Shown piece after piece: positions 49,482 through 60,261 of a DNA stretch of 64,000 nt. Position numbers and translations under genes: made by a program. The stretch lies in the NCBI GenBank assembly GCA_033064195.1, contig JARBJD010000187.1:82082-146081 (forward strand), given 5' to 3'. The notes beneath the pieces were generated by a model that ran no database searches, was not told the origin of the DNA, and was given only the letters and a program-made list of their open reading frames with translations. Numbering within the stretch: position 1 is the stretch's first letter; the number at the start of each line of letters is the position of its first letter. Source of the DNA: Blattamonas nauphoetae (lineage: Eukaryota > Preaxostyla > Oxymonadida).

Positions 49482-49838
49482 ATGATCATTTCACAAACTG
49501 ACAACGTAACCCCTAGCTTCTTCTTTCAGAATCCTTTGGAAACTGCTCAGCAAGCTAGCGCTTTGCTTCATCGACGAGTGACAATGTCGAATCTTTCTGA
49601 GGCTGTTCACTCCTCACTGAATCGCATTTCTGCGAAGGAAGGACAAAAATGTGTTGGCGTCGAACTTCTGGACGGGGTAGTGTTGAGATATATTCAAATT
49701 TCGTCTGCGATCAGAAAGGGAATTCTTGTTTGGTCAATGGTGAGATCGACTGAAGGCAATGAAGACATGATGAGAATACCTGACACAAAGAGATTCAATC
49801 TTGATCGCTATGAGCTGATGTGGATTGATAACCAATAA
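49482..49838 (+). CDS. Small unknown gene, right-arm copy, 118 residues
   Basis: ATG frame MIISQTDNVTPSFFFQNPLE...YELMWIDNQ. An alternative is an exon starting at 49,530 after ttctttcag, preceded by exons I could not place between 48,900 and 49,500. The composition is that of a folded alpha/beta protein, with no membrane segment or coiled coil. It faces toward the NTPase promoter region from the outer edge of the arm. Function is unknown. Confidence 0.4.
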   Translation: MIISQTDNVTPSFFFQNPLETAQQASALLHRRVTMSNLSEAVHSSLNRISAKEGQKCVGVELLDGVVLRYIQISSAIRKGILVWSMVRSTEGNEDMMRIPDTKRFNLDRYELMWIDNQ

Positions 49839-50379
49839 TCGACTCTTGAAAGAGACTCCTAACGCCCAAAGACCGTTTCCCTCTGATTTGAATGATTCTG
49901 AAACCAAGGACAGAATATTGGAAAAATATACGTCGTAGAAACAGATTCTTCGGTCTGGAACAGAGCTTCTGGAGAGACATAATTTCGACGAGCTGGTTTC
50001 GGTGATTCAATGAATGGGATCTGAAATGTCATCAACTATCTGTGTAAAGTGATTGAAAAAGAAACATCTCCTGATTTGAAACAAAAACTGAATCAGTTTC
50101 CAGTGAACCGTGAGATTTTGATGTTGAATTGAGTTGGGAGAGAGTCTTGAAAATTTTGTTGAAGAATCGGATAATCTTGTGATTTGCACAGTTTTCTTCA
50201 CAGAAAAGTCAAAAAATCAAAGAATCGGGGGAGTCTACTCTTTCCAAGGCGGAGAAGATGAGGCAAAGTCACATATATCATAACAATCAGTGATCCCGAG
50301 GAGTGCTCATTTTGTGTCAGATGAGTCGTTCATGACGGATAGAACAGTTACAACTTACCTTGCGTCGGCATGTCCGCCT

Positions 50380-50418
50380 CCAAAAACCCGTGTCCTATCA
50401 TAGGACACGGGTTTTTGG
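50380..50418. repeat. 39-bp perfect hairpin near the outer end of the right arm
   Basis: Arms ccaaaaacccgtgtcctat and its exact complement flank a single c. It is the partner of 28,688-28,726, with the one mismatch removed. Its place just inside the palindrome boundary in both arms makes it a candidate for a rearrangement or replication-stalling site. Confidence 0.88.
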
Positions 50419-51847
50419 CGCTTGATTAGGCGATGAGAGGGTTTGGTTGAAAATATCTGAAGATGATGCGATATGAGGCTTTTCACAGTTTTCGTACCTG
50501 GGTGCAAATTTTTGAAGTCGTAAAAAAGGATCATTTTTTCAGAGTGAGATCTCCTGATCTCAAATCATGCCATCACCAAGAGATTGCACGATTCATTCAA
50601 TTTAAGAGTATTTCAAAGTTGATTCATGTCTGTATGGAAAATATGTGATCGATCTACCCACATTTATTAAAAAAGTGTCATGAAAAGGTAATACAGTCCT
50701 TTCCAAAAAGTTGATCCACTGGACCTTGTGCAAAACGAGCCCATAGTTTCATAACATGTCGTTCCGTTTCGAAATAGGAGTCACGATTTCATCAACGATG
50801 CACTTGTTTCAGAAACGAATGTTTTGTTTCGCAAGAAAGCGAACTTTTTGAAAAGAAAAAAATATGGGTTCCAGATCAACCGGATCTGGACACAGAGTTG
50901 AGAGTGGTGCTGAACAGAGGTCTCACTGATTCTTGAACATGATAATAACCTCGTGACAGAATTATCAGCTCTTTTCAGATTCAGTTGTTCCGTTTGGATT
51001 CACATTTATCCACATCCTTTGTTCGAGATGATAAATCCATCAAAAAATCATCCTTTCGCTCTTTCTTAAGTTTCTCTTCCTTATCTCGTTGGTGAATGGT
51101 GAAATATCGTGGCGAGTATGAGGGTTCCGCTTGGTATGAATCTTGGTGTGATTTCTGGCAATAAGGCCTTGTGATCTGCCAACTTCGACATCTTTCCTTG
51201 AAGAACAATACCTCAGTTCTTGGTAATGTGAAGAGTTGAATCATTATCAGCGAAATCTGGAAAGATTCCCTACTCTGTTCAGATCGGAGCTGGATCTGAC
51301 AACATTGCATAGAAAACTGTGTGATAGCTTCAAAATGGATACTAGCGAGTATATAATTTTGAAGAAATGTGATCATACAGCCAAAACTCGTCGAGAATAC
51401 GACATAATGAGAGTTGGATTTTGACCAGTGATTTGTGAATGCTTCAGGAAGATTTGAACATGTTTTCGACTGCAAATTATCATGGAATCCAAGAAAGGAA
51501 GGTGAAGAGATTAGAAATGAGCGCAAAAACATGGCCAAATTGCTTGTTCACTTCGAGATTGGGGATCGAGGTGGCGAACCGCAGTAGATGAAAATGGTGG
51601 ATATACATGTTGTACGGCAGCAAGAAATCTAAATTGAAAGCGGTTGCTACATTTTTCGCTGACAATATCGACTTGATCCATCGTGAATGTCGACTTCTTT
51701 TGGATCACATTTCATTGATTGCGTTTGGATGGTTCCAAAGCGGAAAAATGACAAGTATAGTTGATGGAATTGCAGTAACAGCCTCCGACGAGTGGATAAT
51801 TGGACGAAAACATAGACTGAAAAAATATTGTTTCGAAACGATGGGAC

Positions 51848-52336
51848 CAGGGTTTTCCCAGTCACCGCTACTGGAACCCATGCTAAAGTTAAAAGGGAAC
51901 AATATTGACAGAATTTGACTTCACCTTTTTTTGAAGAGGAAGGCGACGACAGTACAAGTTCATGGAATGTGAGTACAAATTAAGCTGAGACGGTGCTGAA
52001 CCAGGACGAGACACTTTGTTTTTCCCGACCATAATTCGCATTTTTCAGATCGAGTCTCATCCATCTATTCTTGATCTATTCGATTGTTGCTTCCATGCAA
52101 ATGGTTCAAAACGGAAAGAAACGGTCTGTTTTGAACTAGGAAAGTTCAAGTTTATCTCATCATTCCGCATTTCAAAATCAAAAATTTACGTGATCTCGAA
52201 GTAGACTGATTTTTTTGTAATATGATAGTTTATCACGGTTTTTTCGTCATTTTTATCAACTTCCTCAAGCGAATTTTTATGAAAAAGCGCAATTTAAATG
52301 TGATCTTTGTGATCAGCGGTGACTGGGAAAACCCTG
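51848..52336. mobile_element. 489-bp hAT-like MITE with 22-bp TIRs and 8-bp TSD
   Basis: The left end cagggttttcccagtcaccg continues ct; the right end is its exact complement (22 bp perfect). The direct repeat gatgggac flanks it at 51,840-51,847 and 52,337-52,344. Removing element and one repeat restores a tidy host sequence of tttcgaaacgat repeats. CAGGG ends with 8-bp duplications define hAT-type non-autonomous elements. No protein-coding capacity. Confidence 0.9.
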
Positions 52337-52455
52337 GATGGGACTGTTTCAAAATCGACTGGACTGTTTCGAAACGATTGTACTGTTTCGAAACGATTCG
52401 GTCATTTCGCTAAACACACCCCGGTTGCTTTAACGTGTTGACTTTTGATACTATA

Positions 52456-54281
52456 CACTCGTTTCAAAAAAGGTCCACTGTTTCAAAAAGATGGTTGATC
52501 GAGTTGATACCCTCGCCCACAATACTGATTTTCCACTCCTGACCACTTTCCACCCCTGACTCATCTCTCGTTTTAGAATGCCTGCATGGACAGATAGTGA
52601 CAAAAAAGATGGTCTGTCTTCTTTTTCACAAAAAACGTGCACATTTTGTCGAGATTTTCAGCATTTTCATTTTTTTCATCATTTTGCTCTCATCCTTCTT
52701 CTTTCTTTCAAATAGAACAAGATCCTTCCTCCAATTGAGATCTTATTTGGTGAATCGCTGTTTGATCACTGATAAATTCATGCTTTGTTTAATTTCGATC
52801 TCGTCCAATCAGCCGTGGCAATTTGGAATGTATGTCAATTGTTTGCTCTTTTCTCATTGTTTTCCATCCTCGACTCCTCTGTTAGGCGCAGATCCAGATG
52901 GTCCGGTAGTTTTTGAACGGACTGCAGACTGTTCTGGGCTTATCTAACAACCTTCGTGACCATCTTTCATCGTATAGCCACTATTGCATTTTCATTAGGT
53001 TTATTGGTTTATTCTCATCATTCCATGCAGTCTTCTCAATCATGCTTTGTGTGTTCTATAGTATTCCTCGTGTTCCAATCTCGACATTGAAAACAAGTCA
53101 TATCATTCCAAGTATCCATATTTATGCTTGCTTTCACGGTTAGTCTCGTTCATTCTCTTTGATTAATCTCCTCTCTATATTTTTCTTGCAGTTTTATGAC
53201 ATATCAATTCAACAACTGTCTCTTCACGAAAGAAGATGATCTCTTCATTTGAGAAGTCAGAAACGCAAATAAAGTTAAATCAAGATGGAAATGAGTGTCT
53301 GTGTTGGGACCAAGAAATTGGATCGACAAGAAAAAAATGTTTCAAGGAGAAAAGAGATCAAAAAGTAATGAATCGAAATGTTGAACCGTATCGATTTTAT
53401 TTTCCCTTTTGACAAAAAAAATGAAGATAAATGATAATTTTTGTCAGAAAAATTTCAAGTCACATCAAATATCAAGTGTGCATCTAAAGATCTGGATGAG
53501 GATTGCGTGATGTGACTGTTTTGAAACAAGCAGGGAGTGTAAGAGCGATGAAAATGAGTGAAGAAGAGAATATACGAAGAGAATGACCGTGTTGGATTGC
53601 GAAATGAAGTTCTATGAGGGATATTGGCAGTGTATTGAGAGCTTTGTGGATACGAGCATGCAAGTCTTGGACAACTGATTGTTTTGCCAAAATTAGTTGA
53701 GATATCTATATTAAATGATGAGCATAAAAGAGAAAACATGTGAAAACCAGATTAAGGACAGTGACGAGAGAGCGTCATAACGAGAGTTCATCGATAGATT
53801 GTGAGTTTGATGTCACATTAGAACTGATGAAAGGATACGGGTAAGTGCCTAGATAACGGGCGTGTAATAGAGAAGATTGAGAAAAGTACAAACAATTGAC
53901 ATACATTCCAAATTGCCACGGCTGATTGGACGAGATCGAAATTAAACAAAGCATGAATTTATCAGTGATCAAACAGCGATTCACCAAATAAGATCTCAAT
54001 TGGAGGAAGGATCTTGTTCTATTTGAAAGAAAGAAGAAGGATGAGAGCAAAATGATGAAAAAAATGAAAATGCTGAAAATCTCGACAAAATGTGCACGTT
54101 TTTTGTGAAAAAGAAGACAGACCATCTTTTTTGTCACTATCTGTCCATGCAGGCATTCTAAAACGAGAGATGAGTCAGGGGTGGAAAGTGGTCAGGAGAG
54201 GAAAATCAGTATTGTGGGCGAGGGTATCAACTCGATCAACCATCTTTTTGAAACAGTGGATCAACTTTTTGGAAAGGACTG
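52456..54281. mobile_element. 1.8-kb Tc1-like element with about 390-bp inverted repeats
   Basis: 52,474-52,845 pairs with 53,889-54,260 (sum 106,734) almost perfectly. The outer tips are a degraded TIR after TA at 52,454 (cactcgtttcaaaaaagg) and the good 28-bp TIR ending at 54,281. The arms share a frame reading MTKKMVCLLFHKKRAHF on one strand. The unpaired 1.04-kb centre has no transposase; it looks like a non-autonomous derivative. Confidence 0.6.
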
Positions 54282-54306
54282 TACAGTCCTTTCCAAAAAG
54301 TTGATC
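54259..54306. repeat. 48-bp perfect palindrome made of two abutting TIRs
   Basis: gatcaactttttggaaagga and onward is followed, around a central gtac, by its exact complement (24 + 24). It consists of a right TIR ending at 54,281, a shared TA, and a left TIR starting at 54,284. This is two Tc1-like ends back to back. Confidence 0.9.
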
Positions 54307-54339
54307 AGGTGGGTGAATGTGGGTGCAACTGTCTTTGAT

Positions 54340-54428
54340 TATATCACTCACTTCATTTATTTCATTGAACATAAAAAACAATATACCGAGAGTGAAACTT
54401 GTCAAAACGTCTTCTGTGAGAAGAAAAA
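54340..54428 (+). repeat. Third copy of the 9.0/10.1-kb terminal repeat
   Basis: cattgaacataaaaaacaat, then accgagagtgaaacttgt and gtcttctgtgagaagaaaa, match 9,070-9,133 in the same order with several differences. It lies 56 bp inside the left TIR that starts at 54,284, linking the 9-kb element and this Tc1-like end to one repeat family. Confidence 0.7.
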
Positions 54429-54778
54429 CTCTGAGGGTATGCCACAAAACCCATCAAATCCACAAAACTCAAACGTCCAGGAAAAAAGGGAAGAACAGTG
54501 GAAGAGATATTCAGCCTCGAAGTGATAGCTTGCGCAAACACCTGTGGGAGGAGATGAAGGTGAATCTTTATGAGTTGATCAACAAGAAAAAAGTGCGTTA
54601 TGGGAACTGTTGAAAATCATTTTGCCGAATTATCCATTTATGAATCAATTATCATTCATTTATTGAGAAAATGTCAGAAAAATTGATGTGAAATGCATGA
54701 TTAGTGATATCAAAATAGATCCGCCCATCTTGTTCATCAGCTTCCTTTCTCAATCAACGGTGTGCTGTTCTCAGAATT

Positions 54779-55200
54779 TCATGACTTTTTCACATTCCAG
54801 TTTTGCGACTCATGGATAACTTGATCTCGTGTGCAAATGGTGTCTTTCACGTCATCAACAACAGTTGTTTCGATGCAGATGTCTGGACAGAACACAGATG
54901 ATAGCCATTGGAATCCGTCGTAAACCAGCTGATATGGAAGAATAATGAAATGATTTTTGAAAAGAGAGGGCATACTTCGTAGTCAAGTACGATCAGGTTA
55001 ATTGTGATGGTGAGACTGCTTCCTTTCAGCTGAATTGAAAAACTGCCTGAACGAAAGAGATCATAATTTCTGTGAGAGTGAAAACACATACATCAGCATA
55101 TCTGAGAATTTCGTTGATGAAGTGCCGGCTTTTGTTATTGTCTTTTCGGTTCTGTAAAATTTCAGTGTTCCACAATCACCCTCGAATCCCCTTCGCATCG
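54779..55200 (-). CDS. 3' part of a spliced gene of unknown function
   Basis: The last exon 54,928-54,779 reads LVYDGFQWLSSVFCPDICIETTVVDDVKD and ends WNVKKS. A 47-nt intron (54,929-54,975, gtatgc...atatcag) precedes an exon 54,976-55,029 reading LKGSSLTITINLIVLDYE. Upstream, a gtatgt donor at 55,091 closes an exon that can be read as NRKDNNKSRHFINEILRYAD (phase 0) or in another frame, depending on which acceptor is used. Introns and coding quality support a real gene or recent relic. No domain recognised. Confidence 0.45.
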
Positions 55201-55209
55201 AGTTGGACC

Positions 55210-56012
55210 TGCTAAGGTGATCGGAAACACAACTCCTTAGAGATTCAGGGAACTATCTTCATGGTTTTCTTCAAAGCTTGGAATGATCTTCAATATTTGG
55301 AGATCTTCTGCGAGATGATGGAATGGGAGAGTGTCGGCTTGTCCACACCAATAATGAAATTCCCTTGTTCTGAGTGAAGTGTTCCTTTAACTTCGGTGCG
55401 TGATATTCGTGTTGGGCGAGGTGAGATTTGTGTGATCCACTCGGCTAATTCTCATCTGCCTGTCTCCCTTAATTCACATTTTGTCAATTCTTCTCGACTC
55501 AATCCTGAGTGGACTGTGCCAAATATGTGTTCTTTCTTCTTGATCTTAACTGATGATCTGGTAGTCGGATCGTTCTCGGAAGAAGAATCGCTCGCTGAGA
55601 TCACATCAGAAAATGAACACGATTGAACGGAGTAGCACAACGGACTCTCGATCTCGAATCAGATCACTATCTCTGTCTTATTCACTGTATGATCCTCCTT
55701 TTCTCCTCAATCCTTTTTGATCCTTCTAGATCAAAGGAATGAGGATTTTGAGGTGATTGCGTTCTTGGAAGAGGAGACAATGAAATCAGTACAGTTCTCT
55801 GAATCTCATTGTGCTCTTCATATCGATCAAGTTTACTCAGATGATCAGAGACTGATTAAAAGAAGAGGATCATCGAATTCATGAAATCAAGACTCGAAGT
55901 GGAGAAGAAATGGATATTGAATCTCACAGAGTTGCGGACGCGTTGATTCAGAACAAGATTATGTTTGTACGCAGTAAATTAGGAGCAGACCTGTTCGAGT
56001 TCGAAAATCAGG
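55210..56012. other. No supported gene
   Basis: Short ORFs only; the plus frame 55,396-55,626 (ending EESLAEITSENEHD) has a polar composition but no start context, domain or splice partner that I can defend. Confidence 0.4.
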
Positions 56013-56540
56013 ATGATCCTGTCGGTCTACAGATACAGTAGGAGTTGCTCGATTCTCGGATACCCTCAGATCAGAGTGCAGGCTACCATTGATCGAGCAT
56101 TTGAGGCCGGAGTCGAGCAGGCAGACATCGAAGGAAACAACGGAATCATTACCAGTTTTGGAGTGTGTTTAAGAACCTTCAAGGAACGCCACCACTTCTT
56201 TGGTATGAATACACAAAGTAATGACGAATTTCGTACAGTATTCCGAGGAAAACCTCAGTTTCATCAATGGCACACGCCGATACAAGAATGGGCAACTTGG
56301 AAGGACATCAACCACCCATCAGGTGCGAATGGTGAATCGAAATCACAAAATAGCCCGCCTTTTGGCATATCTCAGCCTTTGGGTGGGGACAGGGGCAGTC
56401 CCGGACATATCCGTTTTCAGTCTGTCTATCATAACATTATCACTGTCTTTCTGCTTTATTCCTGAAGAAAAATGCTGCATCGAAACTTTCCCATCAAAGT
56501 TTGCTTCAACTGATCCACAATTCATCTTGTTAGGTCTGTA
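56013..56540 (+). pseudogene. Fragments of a possible membrane protein
   Basis: One frame reads IRVQATIDRAFEAGVEQADIEGNNGIITSFGVCLRTF up to a possible 36-nt intron (about 56,202-56,237, gtatga...tacag). A second frame (56,280-56,520) reads IARLLAYLSLWVGTGAVPDISVFSLSIITLSLSFCFIP, a hydrophobic membrane-like stretch. The two are not joined by a splice I can support. Family unknown. Confidence 0.25.
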
Positions 56541-56908
56541 AAAGTCCTTTGTTCAGTCCTCACCACTTGACCACCCCACATCCTGTTGCGATCACAGAGG
56601 AACCATAGCAGCATGTCGAGGAGAATGTCGTCAGACAACTTGTCAATGTCCCGCGTATCCCGCGTCCGGTCCTGATCCGCCTGATGCTGTTTTGAGCCGA
56701 GGCAAAGACAACCAAAGATGATTAAGAGCACGTAGATGATCCACAAAAACAAGGACAGTGTGTGCCAACGAACATGGAATCGCTTCCATCGCATACGTTT
56801 GTCATCATCCGCTCGACAGACCCGAAGGGCGATATTACAATGTCTGAAGATGCTGTGTTTGAGACAGTCTCCACAGGGCAGAAGTGAGTAGAGTTCACCG
56901 AACTGCAC
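56522..56908 (-). CDS. Possible single-pass membrane protein fragment
   Basis: A 128-codon frame with a cysteine pair (LPCGDC), one strong hydrophobic segment LSLFLWIIYVLLIIFGCLCLG (about residues 51-71), and a polar C-terminal part DIDKLSDDILLDMLLWFLCDRNRMWGG. It is antisense-adjacent to fragments on the plus strand. Coding status is uncertain; no family recognised. Confidence 0.3.
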   Translation of the reverse strand: MQFGELYSLLPCGDCLKHSIFRHCNIALRVCRADDDKRMRWKRFHVRWHTLSLFLWIIYVLLIIFGCLCLGSKQHQADQDRTRDTRDIDKLSDDILLDMLLWFLCDRNRMWGGQVVRTEQRTFTDLTR

Positions 56909-56962
56909 GATAGAGGGTATGTTCTCTCAATGCATCATTCGTAATGCTCTTTCTTCTCAGAT

Positions 56963-57645
56963 CATCACTGTTGGAAAAGTATTCGAACTCTCTCAACCAA
57001 AAAAACGGAAATTTACTGAATACAGAGAAACTCGACGAAAACAAGGAAGCGTGGATGGATGCTGTCGATATCTGCCCCGTCTTACTCTTCTCGCTTGTCC
57101 GACACTCGTTGAACAATGTGGAGCCGCAGACGTTCTATCACTTCATCTGCTCGGACGACGTCGGCGATTTCTTCTTCATTCTGAGTCTGATCGATGCATA
57201 CTCGTTTCACACGACCTTCAATCGATGTCTGTCACTCTGCTCGCAAAGCAAGCATCATCTGCTGGCTACGAATACAATGACAAATATGGAGAAGTGTCAG
57301 ATGGAAGAGGAGAGCCTGTTCAAGCACGTCTGTCTTCGTCCTCAGCATGGCCGACCAATAATGGAGAGAAGCACAGCAAGCCCGACTCGCAATCAGACAT
57401 GAAGAGTCCAGACGCAAACTCACCAGTGCAAAACAAGCATGCGACGCATTCCAACTGAAGAAAGCCCACCTCACTGAACAAAACTCAACCAAACCACTCG
57501 ACCCGCTAATCCAATCACACACATCAAAAACACTTCAGTTGCAGAATCTGACGAAGGGATGCACACAGCAGACAGTCAGCAAGGCGTTCACATCGCTGAA
57601 CGTGACACAAATGACAGCACCGATCGAGCAACACACTGTTGATTG
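56963..57645 (+). pseudogene. Broken helical protein gene
   Basis: After a ttcttctcag acceptor at about 56,960 a frame reads SSLLEKYSNSLNQK, then DAVDICPVLLFSLVRHSL and DDVGDFFFILSLIDAYSF. From about 57,355 the plausible coding moves to another frame (REAQQARLAIRHEESRRKLTSAKQACDAFQLKKAHL) and ends IEQHTVD at about 57,642. No intron explains the shift. Interpretation: decayed gene of unknown family, helical in its second half. Confidence 0.35.
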
Positions 57646-57810
57646 ACGGCAGAACGATCCACATCTCTGAATGCGCTCCAGACATAATCAGCACTCAAGT
57701 TCCCAAAAAGCGAGACCCACCTCCGGCACGTCTGGCACTCCCCTCTCAACATCAGACACTTCACAACACGCCGACGAACTCGGCTGTGACAACCGCTGTC
57801 GTCAAGTTTG

Positions 57811-58784
57811 TTAGTCAGAGGCAGCAGAGACTGCACTGAAGAAGAAGGGGAACTTGGTCATCAAACGACGCGAGGTCGAGCTTATTCCGCTCGACTCATT
57901 CAACTCAGCCGAACTGCCCTCGACGCAGAGTGGACTGTTCCATGTTCGGTCCACAGACACTCTCACATTCTCCAAACTTGAGTCATCTGCTCCGAAAACT
58001 CTTCCTTGCCCGCTCACTCTCCCGGTCACTTCGAAGGGACAGCCGCTGTAGTCCAGATCGCGTTCATCATCATCTCTCCCCCGTCGCAGTTCGGACAGGA
58101 GCTTCTGCTGGCCATCGAGCGCCTCGCAGACTAGTACGACTTCGGTCTTTACTCTGCAGTGCTTGGCGTCTCCAATTCAAAATGAAACAACGTGACTTCA
58201 AATGGACTAAGATGAGTCTGGACACGACAATAACACTCGCACTGACTCTCTCCCGCTGTCTGATTCTGTCTACAATGCTTTTTCGACTCGTCGTTTCTCT
58301 TAGTATCAGCTGAACGAACCGTGAAGAGTGAGCAGACATTCTACAAGGTGTGGAAGGTGAAGGATGGGACAGATGTCGGCGACAGGACGAAGATTACAGG
58401 AATGTGTCGACTGTACCTTTCGAACAGAGCGAGACAGGCCAGGCTGAGGAGAGACGCAGAGACAATCCAAAAGAACGTCCCAAATGAGAAGAAGATGACG
58501 ATGATCGAGTCTTTGTCTGCAGTCAATGGAGGACTAAACACCTTGACCAATTGAATCTCGAAACTCCACTCACAGTCGTCGTCTCGTCTGTCTTTCCAAA
58601 CAACAGACCGTGCGAAGATCGCAGTGATTTGCGTGACGAACGTCCTTCTTTCAGAATAACTTCGACAAGGCTGTGCTCACCCAGAAGGACAACGCCACAC
58701 GTGTGCTCAACAAGTAGATATTGGGTTTCTAGTGAAGTTTGTGGAGATGCGGGTCAATTTCGTTCTGTCGACCTGCCGATTTGA
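57811..58784 (+). pseudogene. Further decayed coding fragments
   Basis: 57,854-58,049 reads VIKRREVELIPLDSFNSAELPSTQSGLFHVRSTDTL. 58,050-58,130 reads VVQIAFIIISPPSQFGQELLLAIERLAD in a different frame (membrane-like). 58,321-58,551 reads KVWKVKDGTDVGDRTKITGMCRLYLSNRARQARL. Multiple frame breaks, same strand as the previous relic, and likely the same locus. Confidence 0.3.
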
Positions 58785-58789
58785 GAACT

Positions 58790-60260
58790 TGGACGAGGCT
58801 CGCTGACTGCCAGTCCTCTTGTTCTATCGCCGACGTCGATGCTCATCGTGTACATCGTTGTGTTTATTCACCGTATGGCATGCTGTAGATGCCAATCTGA
58901 GTTTGGACGTTGACTTTTGTAAAAAAGTTCATTTTACAAGATGTCCTTTGATGGTTTCGTGATTGTTGTCACTTTTTGTTTTCCCCTTTTCGGAAAGAGT
59001 CTTCGTCATTCAATCGGAGAGGTGAATCGCACTTTTCATTGACGAAAAACAGAAAGACAACGTTGGTCGACTCTGATCTATTAGTGACTTTTTCGACTGT
59101 TATTGTCGTTATTCTCGACTTATCGTCCACTTTTTAGATTGAACACCTGAAATATTCCGCCGATGTGAAAGTGTCTTTGATCAGACCCAGTCTGTCAGAA
59201 TCTTGAGAAAGAATGGGCTTCATCTCCCCCAGTTTCAAAACGCGCACCCAACTTGTGGTCCTCAACTATTTCTATTATGATTCTCTTTCACTTTTTTCGG
59301 GACGTTTGAGTTTTGTGGATTTGATGGGTTTTGTGGAATACCCTGATGTGTCTTTCCACTTTTGTTCATCTCTTGTGGTCTATCCGACATGTACTGTCTT
59401 CATTGCGTTGTTTGTTCATATAGTGCTTCTCTTGCGACAGCTTCTTGATTTCCGAGCGGTTTTCCGTGAAATTAGGTGCAGAAGAGCGATTAGACTTTGA
59501 GTCCCTTTTCTGAGATTTGAACTTGACTACAGGACCATATCCTTCTGGTTAGGTTGTGGACGATTGTGATATCGAATATTCTTCAGACTTCTCACCTTTG
59601 AATCGAAATGAACGTAGATATTGCTCAAATCATATATGTTGGATCATCAATTCCAGTAGATATCTGTGATGCTGACGATATGAACCTGAAAAATGTAACC
59701 CGTGATCCACAGACATGTGCGACCTTTGTTGTTTCGGTTCGACATAGAATTGGAGATTATTATTGAAACAAAGTTGTGATCTTCAAGCAGAGACAGAATC
59801 ATCTTCCCCTGTTCCTTGTCGACCTCGTTCTGGACACATCTTCGTGATATTTGTCACGAATAGTCATCCTGTGAGTGGGAGAAAAGAAAATGAAGAGAAT
59901 TGAGAGTGAATAGAGACTGTGCGAGAGGATTGGACGACTGTTGAGCAATGTCGGAACCATTGCCATAAACCTATTCCATCAAATCGTTTGAATTTTCGTG
60001 GCATCGAAGATCGACATCTGAACTGACAACTGAAGAAACGTCATCAGATTTGATGGAGCCATTAACGAGAGATGAGGTGTCCAAGTGGGCAACAGCCGGG
60101 ATGTTGGGAACCAACTATACTGACATGACTTGTCTTCTTTGTCCATCCACACATCATCACTATTTCATTCCTCCATTTTTTAAGCAATCGATACATTAAA
60201 TTGCTCTAACTGAGATGAAATGTGAAAAAGAGAATTTTATCAATTTAGGAGCATAAAAAT
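58790..60260. other. No supported gene
   Basis: AT-rich sequence with short ORFs. The best, 59,213-59,500, is a hydrophobic 95-codon frame without other support. No inverted repeat, RNA gene or tandem repeat was noticed. Confidence 0.4.
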
Positions 60261-60261
60261 G

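Larger units (their letters stand above)
39732..50492. repeat. Right arm of giant palindrome (10.8 kb)
   Basis: Inverted copy of 28,614-39,123. It is longer by 251 bp, because its NTPase minisatellite has eight units instead of two and because of single-base differences. Diverged islands exist: about 48,826-48,877 (upstream of the NTPase start) differs almost throughout from 30,231-30,281, and a few bases near 50,200 differ. Flanks beyond 50,492 are unrelated to flanks before 28,614, and no target-site duplication was seen. Confidence 0.97.
50694..54281. mobile_element. Tc1/mariner-like TIR pair, 28-bp ends at TA sites
   Basis: The sequence after TA at 50,692 begins cagtcctttccaaaaagttg (50,694-). 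The sequence ending at 54,281 before TA (54,282-54,283) is its exact inverted copy over 28 bp. TA flanks and the cagt...ccaaaaag...ccac pattern recall Tc1-family termini (from memory, CAGTGCTGGCCAAAAAG). No transposase frame was found inside. The interval contains other elements, so these two ends may belong to separate, nested insertions. Repeats of gtttcgaaacga occur at 50,770-50,830, 51,830 and 52,340-52,410. Confidence 0.55.

Noticed and set aside
28614-50492. Palindrome as a simple read-through (hairpin) assembly artefact.
   Set aside because: Arm-specific substitutions, 2 versus 8 minisatellite units, a diverged island and a 608-bp asymmetric centre are not expected from a hairpin read. 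Still listed for verification.
51848-52336. The TIR cagggttttcccagtcac matches the lacZ / M13 forward primer site, suggesting vector contamination.
   Set aside because: The match stops after about 19-20 bases, occurs twice as inverted element ends, and is flanked by a perfect 8-bp duplication. A transposon explains it fully.
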